DNA from: Alphaproteobacteria bacterium
GTDB taxonomy: Bacteria > Pseudomonadota > Alphaproteobacteria > Elsterales > Elsteraceae
DNA length: 62,701 nt
Direction: 5' to 3'
NCBI GenBank assembly: GCA_013298565.1
Contig: JAAFIC010000008.1
Coordinates: 1 to 62,701 of the forward strand
Every line of letters starts with the position of its first letter. Position 1 is the first letter of the stretch. A program made the translations under genes and the position numbers. Below, in pieces: positions 6,811-16,034 of this stretch. A model generated the notes under the pieces. It was not told the DNA's origin. It saw nothing but the letters and a program-made list of their open reading frames with translations, and searched no databases.

Positions 6811-7982
6811 GCGACATCAGCCGTCGTCGCGGCAGGGAGCAGGCGATATTCTTCGCTCTGCATTTCGATCAAGCGGCTGGCGGTGCGCTGAAACTCAAAG
6901 GCGCCGCGCCCCTCCGGGTAAAGCTGATCGGGGAAGGCGGCAGCCCCCATCAACAGCTTGGTCTTGGCCTCATACAGCGCGTCGATGAGCGTGATGAAGC
7001 GTCGGGCTTCGTTATGGTTTTCAGGCGAGAGCAACGGCACCTGATCGAGCAAAACTGTGTGATAGCATTGGGCGATGGCGAGATAATCGGACGCGCCCAA
7101 GGCTTTGGCACAGAGATCGTTGAAACTGAAACGGGCAACGCCGCGCGCGGCTTGCGGGACTGAAACGTAACGCCCGTTCACGGCAACACGCTCCGGCTGG
7201 CCGTATTTTTCGTCGGTCAGGTCGAGGAAGGCGGCGTCGAGCGCCGCGCTCGTCTCGGGGCCAAGGGGGGCGAAATAGACCGGCTCCCCCGCGCGGCGCA
7301 GGCGGCGATAATCGCGCGGCCCGTCCAGCGACAGCACGTCCACCGTTTGCCCTAGGAGGGCGATGAAGGGTTCAAACCGGTCTCGGTGCAGCCCATCCTT
7401 ATACAGCAGCGACGGTGGGAAGTTGGAGGTGGCAACCATCACCAACCCCCGATCAAACAGAGCCTGGAACAGTCGCCCCAAAATCATGGCGTCGGCAATA
7501 TCGTTTACCACGAACTCATCAAAGCACAGCAACCACGTTTGTGCCGCCACTTCGCCCGCAACGACGACCAACGGGTCGGCCAGCCCGTTTTTATGCTCCT
7601 GGCGCAGATTATGGAGCCGATTGTGAATCTCGGCCATAAAGGCATGGAAATGCACGCGCCGCTTCTTTTGCACGGGGGCTGAGGTGAAGAAAAGATCCAT
7701 CACCATTGATTTACCGCGCCCGACCGAACCGTGAAGATACACCCCCTGCGGGCGGGCGGGGCGGCGATCCCGTTTCAGCCAACCCAGCCAGCGCGGCGGC
7801 TCGGCCCCCACTGGCACATAGCCCACAAGCTCGGCCTGCAAGACTTCCAGGCGGGTGAGAATACCGATTTGCAGCGGGTCTTCCTGCACGCGCCCGGCTT
7901 TTACCGCAGCCCGATACCGGGCCAACGGCGAGGCCGTGTTAAGACTATCGGGATCATCGTCAATCGGGGTGGTGAAGGGCAT
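6786..7982 (-). CDS. zapE: Cell division protein ZapE (AFG1-like ATPase)
   Basis: The 398-aa protein is an AFG1/ZapE-type P-loop ATPase. The Walker A motif GSVGRGKS is at residues 85-92 in VYLHGSVGRGKSMVMDLFF. A Walker B-like LLCFDEF follows near residue 155, and ATSNFPP gives the sensor region. ZapE associates with the division ring in proteobacteria and the mitochondrial relative acts in respiratory-chain quality control. Length is normal. It is convergent with coq7. A gene for an orphan solute-binding protein lies upstream on the same strand. Confidence 0.9.
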   Translation of the reverse strand: MPFTTPIDDDPDSLNTASPLARYRAAVKAGRVQEDPLQIGILTRLEVLQAELVGYVPVGAEPPRWLGWLKRDRRPARPQGVYLHGSVGRGKSMVMDLFFTSAPVQKKRRVHFHAFMAEIHNRLHNLRQEHKNGLADPLVVVAGEVAAQTWLLCFDEFVVNDIADAMILGRLFQALFDRGLVMVATSNFPPSLLYKDGLHRDRFEPFIALLGQTVDVLSLDGPRDYRRLRRAGEPVYFAPLGPETSAALDAAFLDLTDEKYGQPERVAVNGRYVSVPQAARGVARFSFNDLCAKALGASDYLAIAQCYHTVLLDQVPLLSPENHNEARRFITLIDALYEAKTKLLMGAAAFPDQLYPEGRGAFEFQRTASRLIEMQSEEYRLLPAATTADVACSSVRLT

Positions 7983-8085
7983 GGCAGGTCAGTCTAATCA
8001 CATAAAAACTAGGCAAGGCTTGCTTGTAGCGCGCCAGCGACGCAGAGGGAAGTCCGCCACCGTGCGCCGCACTGCTGCGCTGCGG

Positions 8086-8862
8086 TTAGGGATCGAGATA
8101 GCGAGCGAGATAGGGCAGAAAGGAATGGGCATCGCGCCCTTGGCGCACCGCCCGCAAAACTGCCTCGGTTTGCGGATGCTCAGGGGTTTTCGCCCCGATG
8201 AAGAGGGCCAGATGTACGGTCCCAAACGGACGTTGCGGCCAACGCTGAACCGGCAAATCTTGGCGATTGGCCTCGGCTATCAGCGCAAACGTGCTGACAA
8301 TCATCGCATCGAGCCTGCCCGCAGCCATGCGCCGCAAAGCGCTATCGATCTGAATTTCTTCCATCGGCGGCAGTTGCACCGGGGGCATGTCGATTTCATC
8401 AATACGCAGCCCGGAGATTATCCCAAGGGTGTGCAGCCCCAACAGCTTATCGGAAGTGGGGATTGATACGCCAGGGCGTGCCACCAGGACCATTGGCACG
8501 GCGAGCACCGGGAAAACGGCTGCCCCCAACGCCTGAAAGCGCGCAGCATTCGGTGCAATGATGAAATCAATCTCGCCGCGCTTAATCAACTCAAGCCCGC
8601 GTTGGAAGGAAGTGACCACCGGCGTGAGCGCGAGTTTGTGGGCGGCGGATAGGTCTTCCAACCACTCTACCGATGCGCCCTTCACCTGATCATTCTCGTA
8701 AAAAGCCCACGGATAGCTTTCGACAAGCAGGAATTTCTGAGGATCGGTAGCTTGTGCTGAACTATTTAATCCAAAGATAAGCATAAGGATTGCGAATAAA
8801 CCCTGACTTACTTGTCGGATTTTCCAGGCGCCCCGAAAAAATATTTCGATAGAGCAGATCAT
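8086..8862 (-). CDS. Periplasmic solute-binding protein, amino-acid type (SBP_bac_3-like)
   Basis: The 258-aa protein has an N-terminal signal segment (LFAILMLIFGLNSSAQA, ending near residue 39) and then a two-lobe binding-protein pattern: YPWAFYENDQVKGASVEWL near the start, a GEIDFIIAP motif near residue 115, and GRLDAMIVS in the second lobe. No ABC permease or ATPase gene is adjacent, so it may act as an orphan sensor domain or work with a distant transporter. The region downstream before the sdhB terminator is AT-richer and empty. The ligand cannot be told from sequence. Confidence 0.7.
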   Translation of the reverse strand: MICSIEIFFRGAWKIRQVSQGLFAILMLIFGLNSSAQATDPQKFLLVESYPWAFYENDQVKGASVEWLEDLSAAHKLALTPVVTSFQRGLELIKRGEIDFIIAPNAARFQALGAAVFPVLAVPMVLVARPGVSIPTSDKLLGLHTLGIISGLRIDEIDMPPVQLPPMEEIQIDSALRRMAAGRLDAMIVSTFALIAEANRQDLPVQRWPQRPFGTVHLALFIGAKTPEHPQTEAVLRAVRQGRDAHSFLPYLARYLDP

Positions 8863-8977
8863 TCCGAAAGATTAGCCTATGCTTTCTTACAATTCCCTTA
8901 ACAGCCATGTCGATTTACATGTTTTTTGTATTACAGATGTATTTCCGAAATGCCCCGTAAAAGCCGACTATCCATCA

Positions 8978-9009
8978 AAAAGCCCCGGCCAGAGCAGACC
9001 GGGGCTTTT
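8978..9009. terminator. Rho-independent terminator of the sdh operon
   Basis: AAAAGCCCCGG (8978-8988) and CCGGGGCTTTT (8999-9009) form a perfect 11-bp stem with a 10-nt loop and T/A runs at both ends. It can work on either strand, but it directly follows the sdhB stop on the minus strand. Confidence 0.85.
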
Positions 9010-9038
9010 CAAAAACATTATCCGATTGAGACGAAGGC

Positions 9039-9815
9039 TTAGGCGCGGGCCACGATCATCTTTTTAATCTCACCAATCGCCTTTGCCGGGTTCAAGCCCT
9101 TGGGGCAGGTCTTGGTGCAGTTCATGATCGTGTGGCAGCGGTAAAGGCGGAACGGATCTTCGAGGTTATCGAGTCGCTCGCCCTTATGCTCATCACGGCT
9201 ATCAGCCAGCCAGCGGTAGGCTTGCAGCAGAACGGCTGGGCCTAAGTAGCGATCGCCGTTCCACCAGTAGCTTGGGCACGAGGTGGAACAGCAGAAGCAC
9301 AGAATGCATTCCCACAGCCCATCTATCTTAGCGCGCTCTTCCACCGATTGCGTGCGCTCCTTATCGGGCGGCGGCACGGTTTCGGACTTCAGCCACGGTT
9401 CGATGGAGGCATATTGCGCGTAAGGCACCGACAGATCCGGCACGAGGTCTTTCACCACTGGCATATGCGGGAGCGGATAAACCTTTACGTCGCCCGAGAC
9501 ATCGTCGATAGGCTTCAAGCATGCCAGCGTGTTAGTGCCGTCGATATTCATCGCGCACGACCCGCAAATACCTTCCCGGCAGGAACGGCGGAACGTGACG
9601 GTCGAATCGACTTCGTTTTTAATTTTGATCAGCGCGTCCAGCACCATCGGCCCGCACTTATCGAGGTCGATCTCGTAGGTGTCGAGGCGGGGGTTCTGGC
9701 CGCTTTCAGGATCCCACCGATACAGGCGGAACCGCTTGATGCGCTTGGCCCCTTCGGCGCGGAAGGTTTTGCCTTCGCTGATCGTCGAATTGGCTGGAAG
9801 TTTGAACTGAGCCAT
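9039..9815 (-). CDS. sdhB: Succinate dehydrogenase iron-sulfur subunit
   Basis: The 258-aa subunit carries three Fe-S clusters of complex II and passes electrons from SdhA to ubiquinone. The plant-type 2Fe-2S motif is [12 protein letters not shown] with a later Cys in TLAC. The 4Fe-4S and 3Fe-4S ligands are in [12 protein letters not shown] and [14 protein letters not shown]. Length is typical. It is the last gene of sdhCDAB, separated from sdhA by 109 bases that contain a long palindrome, and it ends at a strong terminator. Confidence 0.96.
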   Translation of the reverse strand: MAQFKLPANSTISEGKTFRAEGAKRIKRFRLYRWDPESGQNPRLDTYEIDLDKCGPMVLDALIKIKNEVDSTVTFRRSCREGICGSCAMNIDGTNTLACLKPIDDVSGDVKVYPLPHMPVVKDLVPDLSVPYAQYASIEPWLKSETVPPPDKERTQSVEERAKIDGLWECILCFCCSTSCPSYWWNGDRYLGPAVLLQAYRWLADSRDEHKGERLDNLEDPFRLYRCHTIMNCTKTCPKGLNPAKAIGEIKKMIVARA

Positions 9816-9835
9816 TTTTACGATCCTTTTAGAGC

Positions 9836-9875
9836 ATTTTGCCGACGGGCGTCTGCACCCGACGGCAAAATGCGA
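9836..9875. repeat. Long palindrome between sdhA and sdhB
   Basis: GCATTTTGCCGACGGG (9836-9851) pairs with CCCGACGGCAAAATGC (9860-9875) with one mismatch, around an 8-nt loop. It is preceded by TTTTAGA, so it begins with the TAGAGCAT string also seen at 44533. It sits inside the sdh operon between two cistrons. It could set the sdhB/sdhA mRNA ratio by acting as a processing or stability hairpin, or be an inserted REP-like repeat. Confidence 0.65.
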
Positions 9876-9924
9876 CCAAATAAAGACGGAGAGCGGGGTT
9901 AATGTTCATTCTAGCCATCCCCCT

Positions 9925-11715
9925 CTAGTAAACGCGCGCTTTGGGCGGGAAAACTTCGGCCTCTTCGGTCAAAGTATACATATGAACTGGGCGATAGGTG
10001 AGCGACACGTTGCTCTTCTCGTCCACCCAGGCCACCGAATGCTTCATCCAGGTAACATCGTCGCGATCCGGGAAATCGTCGTGGGCATGTGCCCCCCGGC
10101 TTTCCTGGCGCGCGTCGCCCGAGACCATCGTCGCCTGGGCCTGCCCGATGAGATTATCAAGCTCCAAGGCTTCGATCAGGTCGCTGTTCCAGATCAACGA
10201 ACGGTCGGTAATGCCGAGATCGTCTAGGCCCTTAGCGAGGGCATTGACCTTCTCGACACCTTCCGAGAGCAGCTTTGTGTTACGGAACACCGCCGCATGG
10301 GCCTGCATGGTCCGTTGCAGCTTATCGCGTAAGGACGCAGTCGTGCTACCGCCCTTGGCGTTGCGAATACGGTCGAGACGTGCCAGCGCATTATCCCCGG
10401 CATTGGCAGGCAATGGCTTGTGCGGCGCGCCGGGCTTCACCACTTCGGCGGCTCTATGCGCGGCAGCCCGACCGAAAACGACAAGATCAATCAGCGAGTT
10501 GGTGCCAAGGCGGTTCGCGCCGTGGACCGACACGCAGGCCGCTTCCCCAATCGCCATCAGCCCCGGAACCACGGCGTCCGGGTTAGCCTCGGACGGGCGG
10601 ATAACTTCCGCCATATAATTGGTCGGAATACCGCCCATGTTGTAGTGAACCGTCGGCAGAACCGGGATCGGCTCCTTCGTTACTTCAACACCCGCAAAAA
10701 TCTTCGCGGTTTCGGAAATACCCGGCAAACGCTCGTGCAAGGTGGCGGGATCAAGATGCTCCAGATGCAGCATAATATGGTCGCCCGCAGGACCAACGCC
10801 GCGCCCTTCGTTGATTTCAACCGTCATCGCGCGGCTCACAACGTCGCGGCTGGCAAGGTCTTTGGCGGAGGGAGCGTAGCGCTCCATAAAGCGCTCGCCC
10901 GCAGAGTTGGTGAGATAGCCACCTTCACCGCGTGCGCCTTCGGTAATCAAGCAGCCGGAGCCGTAAATTCCCGTTGGATGGAACTGCACGAACTCCATAT
11001 CCTGAAGCGGCAGCCCGGCACGCAACACCATCGCGCTACCGTCGCCGGTGCAGGTATGGGCGGAGGTGCAGGAGAAATAGGCGCGGCCATAACCGCCCGT
11101 CGCCAACACGACCATGTGCGCGCGGAAGCGGTGAATAACGCCATCTTCCAAATTCAGCGCCATCACGCCCCGGCAGGTGCCGTCGGCATCCATAATCAGA
11201 TCAAGCGCGAAATACTCGACGAAAAACTCCGCCTTATGCTTCAGGCACTGCTGATAGAGCGTGTGCAGAATAGCGTGGCCCGTGCGGTCGGCAGCGGCAC
11301 AGGCGCGTTTCGCCATTGCTTCGCCGTAGCGCTGAGTATGGCCGCCGAAGGGGCGCTGATAAATCTTGCCATCTTCGGTTCGGCTGAACGGCACGCCAAA
11401 ATGCTCAAGCTCATACACAGCGGGAATGGCATTGCGGCACAGGTACTCAATCGCGTCTTGGTCGCCGAGCCAGTCGGAACCCTTGACGGTATCGTACATG
11501 TGGTAGCGCCAGTTATCGTCGCCCATATTCGCCAGCGCCGCCCCGATACCGCCTTGAGCGGCAACCGTGTGGGAGCGGGTTGGGAAGACTTTGGTCACGC
11601 AGGCAGTTTTTAGGCCGGCTGCGGTCATGCCTAGCGTCGCGCGCAATCCTGCACCGCCCGCCCCGACAACGACGACATCGTAGGTATGATCGACGATCTT
11701 ATAGCTCTGCACCAT
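9925..11715 (-). CDS. sdhA: Succinate dehydrogenase flavoprotein subunit
   Basis: The 596-aa catalytic subunit oxidises succinate to fumarate. The N-terminal FAD-binding motif [12 protein letters not shown] is at about residues 15-26. The covalent FAD site is the His in [10 protein letters not shown] (about residue 48). The substrate region includes [21 protein letters not shown] and the later [19 protein letters not shown]. Length and motif order are those of SdhA. Two bases separate it from sdhD. Confidence 0.97.
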   Translation of the reverse strand: MVQSYKIVDHTYDVVVVGAGGAGLRATLGMTAAGLKTACVTKVFPTRSHTVAAQGGIGAALANMGDDNWRYHMYDTVKGSDWLGDQDAIEYLCRNAIPAVYELEHFGVPFSRTEDGKIYQRPFGGHTQRYGEAMAKRACAAADRTGHAILHTLYQQCLKHKAEFFVEYFALDLIMDADGTCRGVMALNLEDGVIHRFRAHMVVLATGGYGRAYFSCTSAHTCTGDGSAMVLRAGLPLQDMEFVQFHPTGIYGSGCLITEGARGEGGYLTNSAGERFMERYAPSAKDLASRDVVSRAMTVEINEGRGVGPAGDHIMLHLEHLDPATLHERLPGISETAKIFAGVEVTKEPIPVLPTVHYNMGGIPTNYMAEVIRPSEANPDAVVPGLMAIGEAACVSVHGANRLGTNSLIDLVVFGRAAAHRAAEVVKPGAPHKPLPANAGDNALARLDRIRNAKGGSTTASLRDKLQRTMQAHAAVFRNTKLLSEGVEKVNALAKGLDDLGITDRSLIWNSDLIEALELDNLIGQAQATMVSGDARQESRGAHAHDDFPDRDDVTWMKHSVAWVDEKSNVSLTYRPVHMYTLTEEAEVFPPKARVY

Positions 11716-11717
11716 GC

Positions 11718-12110
11718 TTAACTCCCCACCATCAGCTTCAGCACCGAAACCACACCGATGAGGCCCAGGAGACCCGCAAGGCCCCGCACGAGCACTAAGG
11801 CGACGATTTTCGGTGCTTCCTCATGCACATAATCTTCGATCACCACGGAAAGCCCCAGTTGGGCGTGGTGGAAGACCGCGATCACCAAAGCGATGAGCAG
11901 CGCACCACAGACCGGTTGCCCGGCCCAGGCCGATACCGCCGCGTGATCCGCCCCGACAAGGCTGATGATGCTGATGACAAACCAAAGCACGAGCGGGACG
12001 AGGGCCAAGGCCGTCATCCGCTGTGCCCACCAATGGGCGAACCCGCTTTTCGCCGATCCCAGGCCGCGCACGCGGCCCAGCATCGTCCGCATTCCGTTCG
12101 GTGCCGTCAT
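11718..12110 (-). CDS. sdhD: Succinate dehydrogenase membrane anchor SdhD
   Basis: The 130-aa hydrophobic protein has three membrane helices (about residues 30-55, 60-85 and 102-127). The motif [17 protein letters not shown] between helices 2 and 3 is characteristic of SdhD and includes the haem-ligand histidine and the Asp/Tyr of the quinone site. It lies between sdhC and sdhA, with spacings of 13 and 2 bases. An AAGGAAG site precedes the start. Confidence 0.93.
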   Translation of the reverse strand: MTAPNGMRTMLGRVRGLGSAKSGFAHWWAQRMTALALVPLVLWFVISIISLVGADHAAVSAWAGQPVCGALLIALVIAVFHHAQLGLSVVIEDYVHEEAPKIVALVLVRGLAGLLGLIGVVSVLKLMVGS

Positions 12111-12123
12111 TGCCGTCGCTTCC

Positions 12124-12507
12124 TTAAATCACGAGGCCCGCGATCCAAGCCGCGAGCGTGAGAACTGCCGTTGCCCCGAGCACGGCCATGCCGGACTTGG
12201 TAACGCTTGGCAAGCTGAACCCGTAGCCAGCATCCCAGGCGAGATGCCGTAGGCCATTGCACAGGTGGTAAAATAGCGCAATCGACCAGCCAAACAGCAG
12301 CAGTCGCCCGATCCACGATCCAATTACGGCCTGCGCCGTCGCAAACGCCGCAGGCCCGGTTGCCGCTGCCGCCAGCCAGTACAGCAGCAGCAACGTGCCG
12401 ACGGATAGGGCGACGCCCGTCATCCGATGGAGAATCGAAAGCGAATTCGTGATTTGCCAGCGGTAGATTTGCAGGTGCGGCGACAGGGGCCGTTTACGCG
12501 CATCCAT
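12124..12507 (-). CDS. sdhC: Succinate dehydrogenase cytochrome b556 subunit SdhC
   Basis: The 127-aa protein has three membrane helices and two SdhC signatures: RPLSPHLQIYRW followed by SILHRMTG near the N-terminus, and YHLCNGLRHLAWD before the last helix, which holds the haem-ligand His. I chose the ATG at 12507 because it gives the standard MDARKRPLSPH N-terminus and has AGAGGA just upstream; the frame extends 18 codons further. It is the first gene of sdhCDAB, divergent from pdxY with a 348-base shared upstream region in which I see no other gene. Confidence 0.93.
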   Translation of the reverse strand: MDARKRPLSPHLQIYRWQITNSLSILHRMTGVALSVGTLLLLYWLAAAATGPAAFATAQAVIGSWIGRLLLFGWSIALFYHLCNGLRHLAWDAGYGFSLPSVTKSGMAVLGATAVLTLAAWIAGLVI

Positions 12508-12855
12508 ATCCTCTGATCCCCTTCCCAAGAGCCGTATCTTAAAAGTCTCACATGAGACCATTATCCCGACTCTACTCCGCTCACGCTTTCTTGATACTCA
12601 GCGCGTTTAGCGAACAATTGTAATGCGATCATTACCTAGACCGAGCACCCTGCCAAGTCAACGCAGCGGCGGGACTCCTGCGTGCGTTCTTGCCGGCCTT
12701 TCGGTGCGTCAGAATGTAGCAAGAACGCCGCAGAAACCTTGGTGCTATGCGGTTTTTAGGGATCAGAAATTGCGGCTTTTTCTTGGCGTCAGCCCGGACC
12801 TGCCCTATAAACGCTTGCAATATCGTTTATTTTTATCCTTTGCCGGTGGCGCGCC

Positions 12856-13728
12856 ATGCCCGTTTTGTCGATCCAATCCTCTGTTATCCAAGGCCATGTC
12901 GGCAATAGCGCGGCCGTTTTGCCGTTGCAGGCGCTTGGGCAGGAAGTGTGGGCGCTTAATACGGTGGTGCTGTCCAATCATCCGGGGCGCGGGGCCTTTC
13001 GCGGACGTAACATTCCGCCTGACGATATTTCGGCACTGGTGGCCGGGCTTGAGGCGCGCGATTTGTTTGGGCGGTGCGAGGCGGTTTTGTCGGGTTATCT
13101 CGGCGATCCCGGCATGGGTGCGGTCGTTGCCGAAGCCATTGCCGCTGTGCGGCGGCACCATAGCAGCAGTCTCTATGTGTGCGACCCCGTGATGGGCGAT
13201 GCCGATCTTGCCCACGGCGAGGGCCTGTATGTGCGCCCGGAACTGCCGGACGTGTTCCGCGACCTGTTAGTGCCGCAGGCCGATATTCTCACACCGAACC
13301 GCTTCGAGCTGGGTATTCTGACCGGGCAATCCTTGAGCGATCTTACCGCCACCCGTGCGGCAGTGGCGGGGTTGCGGCAGCGGATGTCGGCCAGCGGGCC
13401 GCGCATCGTTTGCGTCACCTCCTACGATGGGGCGGACGTGCCGGACGATAGCATTGATACGCTGCTGGTGTGCGACGAGGGCACATTCCGCATCCGCCAG
13501 CCCCGGCTTGCCCGGCGTTTTGATGGCGCGGGCGATATTTTTACCGCCCTCTACTTGGGTTATTTCCTGCGGACGCTGAACCCGCTGAAGGCGTTGGAGC
13601 GCTCGACGGCAACAATGGTGCCGCTGCTGGCCTTGACCGAAGAGCGCGCGCTGCTGGATTTAGCCTTAACCGATGCGCTGCCGTTCCTCATTGACGCGCG
13701 CACGCGCTTCATCGCTGAACAGATTTAG
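12856..13728 (+). CDS. pdxY: Pyridoxal kinase PdxY
   Basis: The 290-aa ribokinase-family enzyme phosphorylates pyridoxal to PLP in the salvage pathway. Visible motifs are the N-terminal SSVIQGHVGNSAA, the conserved VCDPVMGD, ILTPNRFELGILTG, and the anion hole plus catalytic Asp in FDGAGDIFTALYLG near residue 230. Length matches PdxY. The start ATG at 12856 lacks a strong ribosome site. purD follows 33 bases later and may be co-transcribed. Confidence 0.9.
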   Translation: MPVLSIQSSVIQGHVGNSAAVLPLQALGQEVWALNTVVLSNHPGRGAFRGRNIPPDDISALVAGLEARDLFGRCEAVLSGYLGDPGMGAVVAEAIAAVRRHHSSSLYVCDPVMGDADLAHGEGLYVRPELPDVFRDLLVPQADILTPNRFELGILTGQSLSDLTATRAAVAGLRQRMSASGPRIVCVTSYDGADVPDDSIDTLLVCDEGTFRIRQPRLARRFDGAGDIFTALYLGYFLRTLNPLKALERSTATMVPLLALTEERALLDLALTDALPFLIDARTRFIAEQI

Positions 13729-13761
13729 ACAGAAAGAGACGCCTGTGAAGAAGATAAGCCC

Positions 13762-15030
13762 GTGAAGATTTTGGTCGTCGGTGGCGGTGGGCGGGAGCAC
13801 GCCCTGTGTTGGAAATTGGCAACGTCTCCGCACCTCACCAAACTGTTCTGCGCCCCCGGCAATCCCGGCATTGCCCTGGTGGCGGACTGCGTACCGCTGG
13901 CGGCAACCGATCGTGCGGGTATTGTTGCGTTTGCACGCCAAACTGAAATCGACTTCGTTATCGTCGGCCCGGAAGAGCCGCTGACCCTCGGCCTTGTCGA
14001 TGCGCTGGAAGCTGCGGGCATCGCCGCCTTCGGCCCATCGCAAGCTGCTGCCCAGCTTGAAGGCTCGAAGGGCTTTATGAAGGATGTCGTCGCGGCTGCC
14101 GGGGTTCCCACTGCCGCCTACGCCCGCTTCACCGAAGCCGAGGCGGCGCGCGCTTACGTTCGGCAGCAGGGTGTGCCCATCGTCGTTAAAACCGATGGGC
14201 TGGCAGCGGGCAAGGGCGTTACCGTCGCGATGACCCTCGCTGAAGCCGAAACCGCGATTAGCGAGGCGATGGACGGCGGCAAGTTCGGTGCGGCGGGCGC
14301 AGAACTGGTGATCGAAGAGTTTATGGAAGGCGAAGAGGTTAGCTTTTTCGTGCTCTGCGACGGCGTGCGTGGCCTGCCCTTGGCGGCGGCTCAAGATCAT
14401 AAGCGCGCTTTCGATGGCGATACCGGCCCGAATACGGGCGGTATGGGGGCCTATTCCCCCGCGCCGATCTTCACCCCGGCCCTGCAAGCCGAGGTGATGA
14501 CAACGATGATCCAACCGACGTTGGACGCGATGGCCGCGCGCGGTTGCCCGTTCAAAGGCATATTGTTCGCAGGGCTGATGCTAACGGCGCAAGGGCCGCG
14601 CCTGATCGAATATAACATCCGCTTCGGCGACCCCGAGTGCGAAACCCTTATGCCGCGCTTAAGCTCCGACCTGCTGCCGACGCTGTTGGCAGCGCGCAAC
14701 GGTCGCCTTGATGATGTCACCTTGCTCTGGAGCGCGGCCCCGGCGATTACCGTTATTCTGGCGGGCCAGGGCTATCCGGGCGAGCCGAAAAAGGGCGGGG
14801 TGATCGAGGGGCTTGCGGCAGCGGCAACCGTGCCGGGCGTGACCGTGTTTCACGCGGGCACTCAACACGGCGCGGCAGGGCTTCTTGCCAACGGGGGCCG
14901 CGTGCTCGCCGTTACCGCAACGGGCGAGGATTTAGCGGCGGCACGGGAGCGGGCCTACCGCGCCGTCGATCTCATCCGCTGGGACGATGGTTTCTGTCGG
15001 CGTGATATTGGCTGGCGGGCGCTGGGGTAG
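13762..15030 (+). CDS. purD: Phosphoribosylamine-glycine ligase PurD
   Basis: The 422-aa ATP-grasp enzyme makes glycinamide ribonucleotide, the second step of purine synthesis. It starts at GTG with KILVVGGGGREHALCWKL, the family's first strand and loop. The ATP-grasp core contains KTDGLAAGKGVTVA, EEFMEGEEVSFFVLCDG, DHKRAFDGDTGPNTGGMGAYSPAP and the metal-binding RFGDPECE. The length is standard. Confidence 0.96.
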   Translation: MKILVVGGGGREHALCWKLATSPHLTKLFCAPGNPGIALVADCVPLAATDRAGIVAFARQTEIDFVIVGPEEPLTLGLVDALEAAGIAAFGPSQAAAQLEGSKGFMKDVVAAAGVPTAAYARFTEAEAARAYVRQQGVPIVVKTDGLAAGKGVTVAMTLAEAETAISEAMDGGKFGAAGAELVIEEFMEGEEVSFFVLCDGVRGLPLAAAQDHKRAFDGDTGPNTGGMGAYSPAPIFTPALQAEVMTTMIQPTLDAMAARGCPFKGILFAGLMLTAQGPRLIEYNIRFGDPECETLMPRLSSDLLPTLLAARNGRLDDVTLLWSAAPAITVILAGQGYPGEPKKGGVIEGLAAAATVPGVTVFHAGTQHGAAGLLANGGRVLAVTATGEDLAAARERAYRAVDLIRWDDGFCRRDIGWRALG

Positions 15031-15064
15031 CTCTTTTCCCGGTACAAGCGCTATACTTCGGCCC

Positions 15065-15268
15065 ATGCAGGTCCGAATTGCCAACTATCCCGAACTCCGA
15101 AAACTCTGTTGGAACCGCCCGCCCGAGGCGGTTTTGGACGGGGCGGACGCGCTTGCGCTCTACGAGCGTAACTGGCGGCATGTCGATCCTGAGGCCTTGG
15201 GGGCGGAGGAGCGCGGGTTGATCCAAGCGCTCGCCACGCGCTACGGCGGCGGGGTGTTGAATGTTTAA
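15065..15268 (+). CDS. Small partner (putative antitoxin) of an AbiEii-type nucleotidyltransferase
   Basis: The 67-aa protein (MQVRIANYPELRKLCWNRPP..., with LYERNWRHVD and YGGGVLNV near the end) has no catalytic motif. Small proteins with this WNRP/LYERNWR pattern often sit directly upstream of AbiEii-like nucleotidyltransferases. It overlaps the next gene by eight bases, so translation is coupled. It is probably the antitoxin or a specificity partner; this is inferred from arrangement rather than sequence. The true start is chosen as the ATG at 15065; the frame is open into the purD 3' end. Confidence 0.65.
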   Translation: MQVRIANYPELRKLCWNRPPEAVLDGADALALYERNWRHVDPEALGAEERGLIQALATRYGGGVLNV

Positions 15269-15944
15269 GCGCCCGCATCACCAAGCAATTGCGACGGTTC
15301 TTCGGGCGCTGGATGCTGATTTTCTGGAAGAGGCGGCGTGTTTTTTTGGCGGCGGTACGGCGATTACTTTGTTGTTGGGCGAGTATCGTGAGTCCGTCGA
15401 TATTGATTTTCTCTGCGCCTCGCAAGACGGATACCGGTTGTTGCGAAACCGTATCGTTGAGCAAATCGCGCCAATTTTTACGCAATCCATTCAGCAAATC
15501 GGCCATGTTCGGCGCGACCAATACGGCATTCGCACCCGCGTGGCCGTCTGTGAAAGCACGATCAAGTTCGAGATTATTCGGGAGGCGCGGATTCCGTTAT
15601 CCGGCACACGCCACGCGCTTTTAGGTGTGCCGACGCTTGATCCCGTTAGCCTGTATGCGTCTAAACTCCTGGCAAATGCCGATCGCGGGCTGGATACCAG
15701 CACTCTCAGCCGTGACGCGATTGATCTTGCGATGATGATTAGGGAGTGGGGGCCAATCCCGTCGCAGGCTTGGGATTTAGCGCGCGCCGCCTATGGCAAC
15801 CATCTGCTCACGGCCTTTAGCGCCAGCGTGATGCGGCTCCAAGATCAACCCTATCTAGCGTCTTGCCTGCACGGTATGGCGATGGACTCAGCGGACGCAC
15901 CCGCGATTGCCGAGGCGCTGGTGCGGCAAACTCTTTTGCCCTGA
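15261..15944 (+). CDS. AbiEii/AbiGii-type nucleotidyltransferase, putative toxin
   Basis: The 227-aa protein has the nucleotidyltransferase signature of the AbiEii/AbiGii (PF08843-like) family: FFGGGTAITLLL at residues 28-39, followed by RESVDIDF, with metal-binding Asp47 and Asp49. Members transfer nucleotides to targets such as tRNA and act as toxins or abortive-infection effectors. The motif is intact, so activity is plausible. It overlaps its 67-aa upstream partner and lies between purD and a DUF815 ATPase gene. Functional assignment is by family and context. Confidence 0.75.
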   Translation: MFKRPHHQAIATVLRALDADFLEEAACFFGGGTAITLLLGEYRESVDIDFLCASQDGYRLLRNRIVEQIAPIFTQSIQQIGHVRRDQYGIRTRVAVCESTIKFEIIREARIPLSGTRHALLGVPTLDPVSLYASKLLANADRGLDTSTLSRDAIDLAMMIREWGPIPSQAWDLARAAYGNHLLTAFSASVMRLQDQPYLASCLHGMAMDSADAPAIAEALVRQTLLP

Positions 15945-15955
15945 TCGTCTGAAAC

Positions 15956-15973
15956 ATATCCGACATCGGATAT
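15956..15973. promoter_or_regulatory. Perfect 8-bp palindrome downstream of the nucleotidyltransferase
   Basis: ATATCCGA (15956-15963) and TCGGATAT (15966-15973) are perfect inverted repeats with a 2-base centre. They lie between the nucleotidyltransferase stop and the DUF815 gene. With so short a loop it is more likely a protein-binding site than a terminator, possibly an operator for the downstream gene. Confidence 0.35.
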
Positions 15974-16034
15974 TGCCGCTGGACAATCGCCGAGAGGGGC
16001 GTTTGACTGTATTTTTTCTGGAGAAAGCCGCGCA

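Noticed and set aside
10420-11613. Long open frame of about 397 codons antisense to sdhA
   Set aside because: It lies wholly opposite a certain gene with full family motifs; long antisense frames are common in high-GC DNA. The translation is rich in Arg/Gly/His without any recognisable domain.
12562-12855. Reading frame starting at 12623 upstream of pdxY
   Set aside because: It runs into pdxY in a different frame, has no ribosome site, and the translation is not protein-like; the region is better explained as the shared promoter area of sdhC and pdxY.
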